Shown here one piece after another: positions 26,378 through 32,043 of a stretch of DNA of 34,824 nucleotides. The notes beneath the pieces are model-generated. The model ran no database searches and was not told where the DNA came from. It worked only from the letters and a program-made list of their open reading frames with translations. The stretch is from Bacteroidota bacterium (GTDB taxonomy: Bacteria > Bacteroidota > Bacteroidia > Flavobacteriales_F > PHOS-HE28). The DNA lies in contig CAUJFM010000030.1 in assembly GCA_963169595.1 (NCBI GenBank), positions 1-34,824 of the forward strand. The letters run 5' to 3'. Position numbers and translations under genes: made by a program. Position 1 is the first letter of the stretch; every line of letters begins with the position of its first letter.

Positions 26378-26875
26378 TCAGTAGCTGCATGCCTCCCAGC
26401 TGCCTCGCTCGATGTAGCAGCCAAAGTCGTCATGCACGCAGTCATCGTGATCGGTGCGGTATTCAATGATCGGGAACAGCACAAAGGCCTTGGCGGTCGT
26501 TAGCGTACCATAGCCGCAGCCGGTCGCGCCGTTCGGCCGGAAGTACTGGTTCACCAGGAGCATTCCCTGCCGCTTGTCCGCTTGAGGAACAGCCTTGGTC
26601 CCCGCGAATGAAAGGGCGAAGAACAAGCCTCCCAGGGAAGCTGTGAGGATGATCGGAAGGGCGAGGAGCAGGCCAAGCAACGCGGGACCCATGGCGTTGA
26701 GCCAAGTGGGGCGGAACCGATCGGAAAGAGCCAGATAGGTGAACCAGAGAACACTTGCGAGGAACACCACCACATCGGTCCAGAAGCCATAGAGCGAAAT
26801 GGGCGTGAACAGCACGACCAGTTGCCAGAGCCCAAGGCCCAGCAGGGACCAGCGGTCGGCAAGGAAGCGGGGCAT
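26378..26875 (-). CDS. Hypothetical multi-TM protein with Cys-containing C-terminus
   Basis: Hydrophobic segments (LGLGLWQLVVLFTPISLYGFW, VVVFLASVLWFTYLAL, ALLGLLLALPIILTASLGGLFFAL), C-terminal GCGYGTLTT...DHDDCVHDDFGCYIERGSWEACSY. Begins 6 nt after the RelE-like gene. Confidence 0.65.
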   Translation of the reverse strand: MPRFLADRWSLLGLGLWQLVVLFTPISLYGFWTDVVVFLASVLWFTYLALSDRFRPTWLNAMGPALLGLLLALPIILTASLGGLFFALSFAGTKAVPQADKRQGMLLVNQYFRPNGATGCGYGTLTTAKAFVLFPIIEYRTDHDDCVHDDFGCYIERGSWEACSY

Positions 26876-26881
26876 CGAGGG

Positions 26882-27139
26882 TCAGCGGTACGCGTCCTTG
26901 CGGTGGGCGACGCGTTCAACACGCACCAGCCGGACGGTATCACCTATGGCGTAGATGATGCGGTATTGCCCCACCCGGATGCGCCATAGGTCCGCATGCC
27001 CGGCGAGTTTCTTGCAGCCGGCAGGTCGTGGGTCTTGGGCCAGGCGTCCTACCGCTGCCGCTATGCGAAGCGCCATGTCGGTCGACAGGGAGCGAACCTC
27101 ACGGGCTGCGCTGCGCGACCACTCCACGGAGTAGCTCAC
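26882..27139 (-). CDS. RelE/ParE-family toxin
   Basis: MSYSVEWSRSAAREVRSLSTDMALRIAAAVGRLAQDPRPAGCKKLAGHADLWRIRVGQYRIIYAIGDTVRLVRVERVAHRKDAYR is the canonical RelE length and motifs. Confidence 0.92.
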   Translation of the reverse strand: MSYSVEWSRSAAREVRSLSTDMALRIAAAVGRLAQDPRPAGCKKLAGHADLWRIRVGQYRIIYAIGDTVRLVRVERVAHRKDAYR

Positions 27140-27333
27140 TTTCGGGCCGCGCGTTTCTTCAGGGAACGGACCACTGCCTCATGGCTGACCGTCAGTTCAT
27201 TCCGGCGTTGCTCTGCGATCAAGCCGTCCAGCAGGTCCTCAATGGCCTCAGGGTCCTTGCTCAACCGATCGAGATCGATCTGCACGATACGCTTCTTGCG
27301 GGCCTCGTCAAAGAGGATGGTGACGCCTTTCAT
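27136..27333 (-). CDS. Cognate antitoxin of the RelE/ParE system
   Basis: 65-aa charged protein directly upstream of the toxin with ATGA overlap; antitoxin call from context plus size. Confidence 0.75.
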   Translation of the reverse strand: MKGVTILFDEARKKRIVQIDLDRLSKDPEAIEDLLDGLIAEQRRNELTVSHEAVVRSLKKRAARK

Positions 27334-27354
27334 GACCGCAAGATAAGCAGGTCC

Positions 27355-28026
27355 CTACCCGGCCGCCCCCAGCACCAGTTCCGCCACCTGCAGGTCGAAG
27401 GGCGTGGTCACCTTGATGTTGTGGTCCTCGCCCTCCACCAGGTGCACATCCACACCCAGGCGCTCCACCAGGGTGGCCTCGTCGGTGAAGGCGGGGTCGT
27501 AGGGCAATTCGAAGGCCCGGCGCAGCAGCGGGACCCGGAAGCACTGCGGGGTCTGCACGGCACGCAGGCGGCTGCGGTCGATGGCCTGGGAGCCCTCCTC
27601 CGTGAGCTCGCGCACCGAGGAGGCGATGGGCACCACGGGGATCGCGGCCCCATGCGCTTCGGCTGCGGCAAAGCAGCGGGCGATGAGCGCGGTGTTCACC
27701 AGCGGCCGCACGCCGTCGTGCACGGCCACCAGCCCGTCGTGGTCCACCGTCCGCAGGCCCTCCAGGGTGCTGTGGAAGCGCTCGGCACCGCCGGCCACCA
27801 GGGTGTGCGGCACATCGAACTCGTGCTCGGCGCACAGGTCCTCCCAGGTGGTGTGGTGGTCGGCCGGCAGCACCAGCACCAGGGGCATGGCGGCATCGAA
27901 GGCGTGGAAGGCCCGCAGGGTGTGGAAGAGCAGCGGCTCACCGTGCAGCAGCAGGAACTGCTTGGGGATGGCGGCGCCCATGCGCTTGCCCGACCCGCCG
28001 GCGACGATGATGGTGGTGCGCTTCAT
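27355..28026 (-). CDS. ispD: 2-C-methyl-D-erythritol 4-phosphate cytidylyltransferase
   Basis: MKRTTIIVAGGSGKRMGAAIPKQFLLLHGEPLLFHTL, VAVHDGVRPLV, TPQCFRVPLL. Confidence 0.94.
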   Translation of the reverse strand: MKRTTIIVAGGSGKRMGAAIPKQFLLLHGEPLLFHTLRAFHAFDAAMPLVLVLPADHHTTWEDLCAEHEFDVPHTLVAGGAERFHSTLEGLRTVDHDGLVAVHDGVRPLVNTALIARCFAAAEAHGAAIPVVPIASSVRELTEEGSQAIDRSRLRAVQTPQCFRVPLLRRAFELPYDPAFTDEATLVERLGVDVHLVEGEDHNIKVTTPFDLQVAELVLGAAG

Positions 28027-28032
28027 GAATGC

Positions 28033-28121
28033 TCACCGCAAAGGCGCGGAGACACAAAGGAACGCAGAGGCGCCAGAACAAAGGGCCGCTTTCTAGGCGG
28101 CCCTTTGCGTCTTTGCGGTGA
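28033..28121. repeat. Intergenic nested inverted repeat (outer 15-bp arms, inner 11-bp hairpin)
   Basis: TCACCGCAAAGGCGC (28033-28047) / GCGTCTTTGCGGTGA (28107-28121), one G-U; inner CAAAGGGCCGC (28079-28089) / GCGGCCCTTTG (28097-28107). Confidence 0.75.
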
Positions 28122-28126
28122 AGCGA

Positions 28127-29176
28127 TCAGATGATCAGCATCGCATCCCCGTAGGAGAAGAAGCGGTACTTGTCCTTGATGGCCACCTTGTAGGCCTCCC
28201 ACACGTGCTCGTAGCCACCGAAGGCCGCCACCTGCATCAGCAGCGTGCTCTCGGGCATGTGGAAGTTGGTCACCATGCTGTCGGCAATGCTGAAGTCGTA
28301 GGGCGGGAAGATGAACTTGTTCGTCCACCCGTTCATCGGCTTCATGTGGTTCTCGGTGCTCACGCTGCTCTCAATGGCGCGCATGGTGGTGGTGCCCACG
28401 GCGCACACGCGCTTGCGGGCGTCCTTGGCGCGGTTCACGATGTCGCAGGCATCCTTGGTGATGATCACCTGCTCGCTGTCCATCTTGTGCTTGGTGAGGT
28501 CCTCCACCTCCACGGGGCGGAAGCTGCCCAGGCCCACGTGCAGGGTCACCTCGGCGAAGTTCACGCCCTTCAGCTCCATGCGCTTCATCAGCTCGCGGCT
28601 GAAGTGCAGGCCGGCGGTGGGGGCCGCCACGGCGCCTTCCTCCTTGGCGTAGATGGTCTGGTAGCGTTCGGCATCGCTGGGTTCGGTCTCGCGCTTGATG
28701 TAGCGCGGCAGCGGGGTCTCGCCCATCTCGGTGATGGTCTGCTTGAACTCCTCGTAGGTGCCGTCGAAGAGGAAGCGCAGCGTGCGGCCGCGGCTGGTGG
28801 TGTTGTCGATCACCTCCGCCACCAGCTCATCGTCCTTGCCGAAGTAGAGCTTATTGCCAATGCGGATCTTGCGGGCGGGGTCCACGATCACGTCCCACAG
28901 CAGGCTGTCGCGGTTCAGTTCGCGCAGCATGAACACCTCGATCTTGGCGCCGGTCTTCTCCTTGTTGCCCCACATCCGCGCGGGGAACACCTTGGTGTTG
29001 TTGAGGATGAAGGTGTCGCCCTCATCGAAGTAGTCCAGGATGTTCTTGAACTTCTTGTGCTCGATCTTCCCATCCTTGCGGTGCAGCACCATCAGCTTGC
29101 TGCCATCACGGTCCTTGGTGGGGTATAGGGCGATCTGCTCCTTGGGGAGGTCGAACTTGAATGCGGTAAGTTTCAT
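28127..29176 (-). CDS. queA: S-adenosylmethionine:tRNA ribosyltransferase-isomerase
   Basis: [96 protein letters not shown]. Confidence 0.96.
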   Translation of the reverse strand: MKLTAFKFDLPKEQIALYPTKDRDGSKLMVLHRKDGKIEHKKFKNILDYFDEGDTFILNNTKVFPARMWGNKEKTGAKIEVFMLRELNRDSLLWDVIVDPARKIRIGNKLYFGKDDELVAEVIDNTTSRGRTLRFLFDGTYEEFKQTITEMGETPLPRYIKRETEPSDAERYQTIYAKEEGAVAAPTAGLHFSRELMKRMELKGVNFAEVTLHVGLGSFRPVEVEDLTKHKMDSEQVIITKDACDIVNRAKDARKRVCAVGTTTMRAIESSVSTENHMKPMNGWTNKFIFPPYDFSIADSMVTNFHMPESTLLMQVAAFGGYEHVWEAYKVAIKDKYRFFSYGDAMLII

Positions 29177-29223
29177 GGGTGGGGAACGGGGCTTACGGGC
29201 CCGGTGTAATGTGAAATGGGGGC

Positions 29224-29231
29224 CGAAGATA
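29224..29231 (-). promoter_or_regulatory. -7-like element (TATCTTCG) upstream of queA, with TTTG 21 nt further upstream
   Basis: Minus strand reads CTTTG-ACGTTCGCTTAACGATCGACT-TATCTTCG, consistent with TTTG-N~19-21-TAnnTTTG. Confidence 0.5.
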
Positions 29232-29322
29232 AGTCGATCGTTAAGCGAACGTCAAAGCGGCGGAAGACCTTGATGCAGAAGGGGTTTTCAACGGGCGTGG
29301 AGCCTTGTTCGTCGGCCCTGGA

Positions 29323-30057
29323 TCAGCTTCTGTCGGGAAGCGGGGCGATCCGTTGGGCCCACACCACGGGCGGGTCGGCATCGGCCACGGTGTAGGGACC
29401 GATGGCCGTGCGGCGCAGGGCGCTGAGGTGTCCGCCGCAGCCCAGCATCTGGCCCACATCGTGCGCCAGGGACCGGATGTAGGTGCCCTTGCTCACATGC
29501 ACCTCGAAGTCCACCTCGGCACCGCGGATGGCGGTCACCTCCAGCCGGGAGATGAGCACCTTCACCGCGGGCATCTCCACTTGGGAACCCTCGCGGGCCA
29601 GGAAGTAGCCGCGTTCCCCCTCGTGCCGTTTGGCGGAGTAGAGGGGAGGGCGCTGCATCACCTCACCGGTGAAGCGGGCGAAGGCGGCGCGGATGGTGGC
29701 CTCGTCCAGCTGGTCCCAGGGCCCGGCCGGTTCGGGTGTCGTCTCCAGGTCGTAGCTCGGGGTCACGCTGCCCAGGGTCACCGTGCCGGTGTACACCTTC
29801 TCCAGTCCCGTGAGGGTGGGCAGCTGCTTGGTGCGCGGTCCGTAGGCCATGATCAGCAGGCCGCTGGCCAGGGGGTCCAGGGTGCCGGCGTGGCCCACCT
29901 TGAAGTTCTTGCGCTGCACCACACTGCGCATGGCCCCGCGGATCTTGTTCACAGCATCGAAGCTGGTCCAGCCCAGGGGCTTGTCCACCAGGATCAGGCC
30001 GCCCTCCTCGGGGGTGAACACATGGTCCGCCGCGGTGTGTCCGATGCCCGCCGTCAT
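29323..30057 (-). CDS. truB: tRNA pseudouridine(55) synthase
   Basis: GLILVDKPLGWTSFDAVNKIRGA, KVGHAGTLDPLASGLLIMAYG, PPLYSAKRHEGERGYFLAREG, VHVSKGTYIRSLAHDVGQMLGCGGHLSALRRTAIGPY. Start at 30057 (TGATG with uppP stop). Confidence 0.95.
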   Translation of the reverse strand: MTAGIGHTAADHVFTPEEGGLILVDKPLGWTSFDAVNKIRGAMRSVVQRKNFKVGHAGTLDPLASGLLIMAYGPRTKQLPTLTGLEKVYTGTVTLGSVTPSYDLETTPEPAGPWDQLDEATIRAAFARFTGEVMQRPPLYSAKRHEGERGYFLAREGSQVEMPAVKVLISRLEVTAIRGAEVDFEVHVSKGTYIRSLAHDVGQMLGCGGHLSALRRTAIGPYTVADADPPVVWAQRIAPLPDRS

Positions 30058-30851
30058 CACATCATCTGCATGGACACGCCCGCCAGGTGGAGCGCGATGA
30101 TGAGGCCGCCCACGGCGATGCGGTACCACCCGAAGGCCCGGAACCCATGCTGGCTCACGAAGGCCACGAAGGAGCGGATGGCGACAATGGCCACCACGAA
30201 GGCCACCACGTTCCCCACCGCGAAGAGCTGCAGGTGCTCGCCGGTGATGGTGCCCCCATCCTCCAGGTAGTCGTGGATGCTCTTCACCGTGGCGCCGAAC
30301 ATGGTGGGCACGGCGAGGAAGAAGCTGAACTCGGCCGCGTGCCGCCGCGTGAGGCCCTGCGTCATGCCGCCGATGATGGTGGCCGCCGAGCGCGACACGC
30401 CCGGCACCATGGCCAGGCACTGCCACAGGCCGATCACCGCGGCCTTGCGGTAGGTCATGGGCTGCTGGCCGGTGGCCGTTCCGCCCGGTGCCCAGCGGTC
30501 GATGAAGAGGAACACGATGCCGCCCAGGAAGAGCATCACGCCCACCACCAGCGCGTTCTCCAACAGCAGGTCCACCATGTCCTTGAAGAGCAGCCCGAAG
30601 ACCACTGCGGGGATGAAGCCCACGAAGAGCTTGGTGTAGAAGTCGATGCTCTGGAAGAAGCGCTTCCAGTAGAGGGCGATCACGGACAGGATGGCCCCGA
30701 ACTGGATGGCCACGGTGAAGAGCTTCACGAACTCGTCCTGCTGGATCCCCATGATGGTGGACCCGATGATCATGTGCCCCGTGCTGGAAACGGGCAGGTA
30801 CTCGGTAAGGCCCTCGATGATCGCGAGGACGATGGCCTGGACCAGGGTCAT
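30057..30851 (-). CDS. uppP: Undecaprenyl-diphosphatase
   Basis: AIVLAIIEGLTEYLPVSSTGHMII, QCLAMVPGVSRSAATIIGGMTQGLTRRHAAEFSFFLAVPTM. Confidence 0.96.
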   Translation of the reverse strand: MTLVQAIVLAIIEGLTEYLPVSSTGHMIIGSTIMGIQQDEFVKLFTVAIQFGAILSVIALYWKRFFQSIDFYTKLFVGFIPAVVFGLLFKDMVDLLLENALVVGVMLFLGGIVFLFIDRWAPGGTATGQQPMTYRKAAVIGLWQCLAMVPGVSRSAATIIGGMTQGLTRRHAAEFSFFLAVPTMFGATVKSIHDYLEDGGTITGEHLQLFAVGNVVAFVVAIVAIRSFVAFVSQHGFRAFGWYRIAVGGLIIALHLAGVSMQMM

Positions 30852-31105
30852 TGCGCGGCGCCGTTGCCCTTGTCGCGCTTCAGGATGGCGAAGGCGATGA
30901 ACAGGTAGCCGCTGAGGACCACGATGGGCGCCACGGTGATGCGGCGCGGGCTGAAGATGGCGTTCTCATCGAACGCGTTGGGGTCGCCGTTGCCGCCGCC
31001 GGCCATCAGCAGGTAGCCCACCACCACCACGGCCAGCCCGATCAGCAGCAGGCGGTAGTTCGTGGTCGTGAACGGCAGGTCGTTGAAGTGGTTCTGCTTG
31101 GCCAT
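30848..31105 (-). CDS. DUF3098-like two-TM protein
   Basis: MAKQNHFNDLPFTTTNYRLLLIGLAVVVVGYLLMAGGGNGDPNAFDENAIFSPRRITVAPIVVLSGYLFIAFAILKR; located between ftsX and uppP. Confidence 0.82.
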   Translation of the reverse strand: MAKQNHFNDLPFTTTNYRLLLIGLAVVVVGYLLMAGGGNGDPNAFDENAIFSPRRITVAPIVVLSGYLFIAFAILKRDKGNGAAQ

Positions 31106-31980
31106 CAGCTCCAGTGTAGGTCCTCGGAATTCATGCGAAGGTAGCGGCCCACGGCGAACCAGGTGGAGACCACCGAGATGAGCAGGCCCAGCCCCACCAC
31201 GCCCGCGAAGAGCAGGCCCAGGGTCACCACGTTGGTGAAGGCGAGCAGGTCGGGCACATGGTGCTGCGCCAGCTGCAGCAGCCCCACCAGCAGCCCGATG
31301 GCCAGCACCCCGCCCAGGAGGCCCTGCCACAGGCTCTGCCCCATGAAGGGCCGCTTGATGAACCATTGCGTGGCGCCCACCAGGTGCATGGTGCGGATCA
31401 GGAAGCGTTTGCTGTAGATGGCCAGGCGGATGGTGTTGTTGATCAGCGCGATGGCGATCACCAGCAGCAGCGCCGTGAAGCCCAGCACGATGAGCGTGAG
31501 CCGCCCCATGTTGGCATCGATGTTCTCCACCACGGCGGCGTTGTAGGCCACCTCGTCCACGCGGCGGTCCTGCTTCAGGTGCTCCACGATCCACTTCAGG
31601 CTGTCGGGCTGCGCATAGGCGGCCTCCAGGTTCAGCTCCACCGAGGCCAGCAGCGGGTTGCTCCCGAGCACGCCCAGGAAGTCCTCGCCCAGGTCCTGCT
31701 TCAACTGCTCGGCGGCCTCGTCGGCGGTGACGTAGCGCGTGGCCTTGGCGAAGGGCTCGGTGTCCAGCTCCTTGCGGAACTGCATGATGTCCACCTCCTT
31801 CAGGTCGCGCTTCAGGAAGAGCTCCACCCGCACGTTCTCGCGGAAGTAGCGCTCCAGGGCCTGCGCGTTCAGCACCAGGAAGCCCAGCACACCCAGCATG
31901 AACAGCACCAGCGCGATGCCGATCACCGTGCTCACGCTGGCGGTGCGGGTGCGGGCCTTGTAGTGGCGGTCTACTCCCAT
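31105..31980 (-). CDS. ftsX: Cell division protein FtsX (permease-like)
   Basis: MGVDRHYKARTRTASVSTVIGIALVLFMLGVLGFLVLNAQAL...; ABC permease C-terminal half INNTIRLAIYSKRFLIRTMHLVGATQWFIKRPFMGQSLWQGLLGGV. Confidence 0.92.
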   Translation of the reverse strand: MGVDRHYKARTRTASVSTVIGIALVLFMLGVLGFLVLNAQALERYFRENVRVELFLKRDLKEVDIMQFRKELDTEPFAKATRYVTADEAAEQLKQDLGEDFLGVLGSNPLLASVELNLEAAYAQPDSLKWIVEHLKQDRRVDEVAYNAAVVENIDANMGRLTLIVLGFTALLLVIAIALINNTIRLAIYSKRFLIRTMHLVGATQWFIKRPFMGQSLWQGLLGGVLAIGLLVGLLQLAQHHVPDLLAFTNVVTLGLLFAGVVGLGLLISVVSTWFAVGRYLRMNSEDLHWS

Positions 31981-31981
31981 C

Positions 31982-32029
31982 GCCGGCAAATGTAGGGTCG
32001 GCCAAGGCACGCCCTCTACATTTGCCGGC
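31982..32029. promoter_or_regulatory. Mirror-image divergent promoter pair (TACATTTG on both strands)
   Basis: 14-bp perfect inverted repeat GCCGGCAAATGTAG (31982-31995) / CTACATTTGCCGGC (32016-32029), each arm containing TACATTTG reading outward toward ftsX and leuS. Confidence 0.65.
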
Positions 32030-32043
32030 TGTACCTCAGGACC

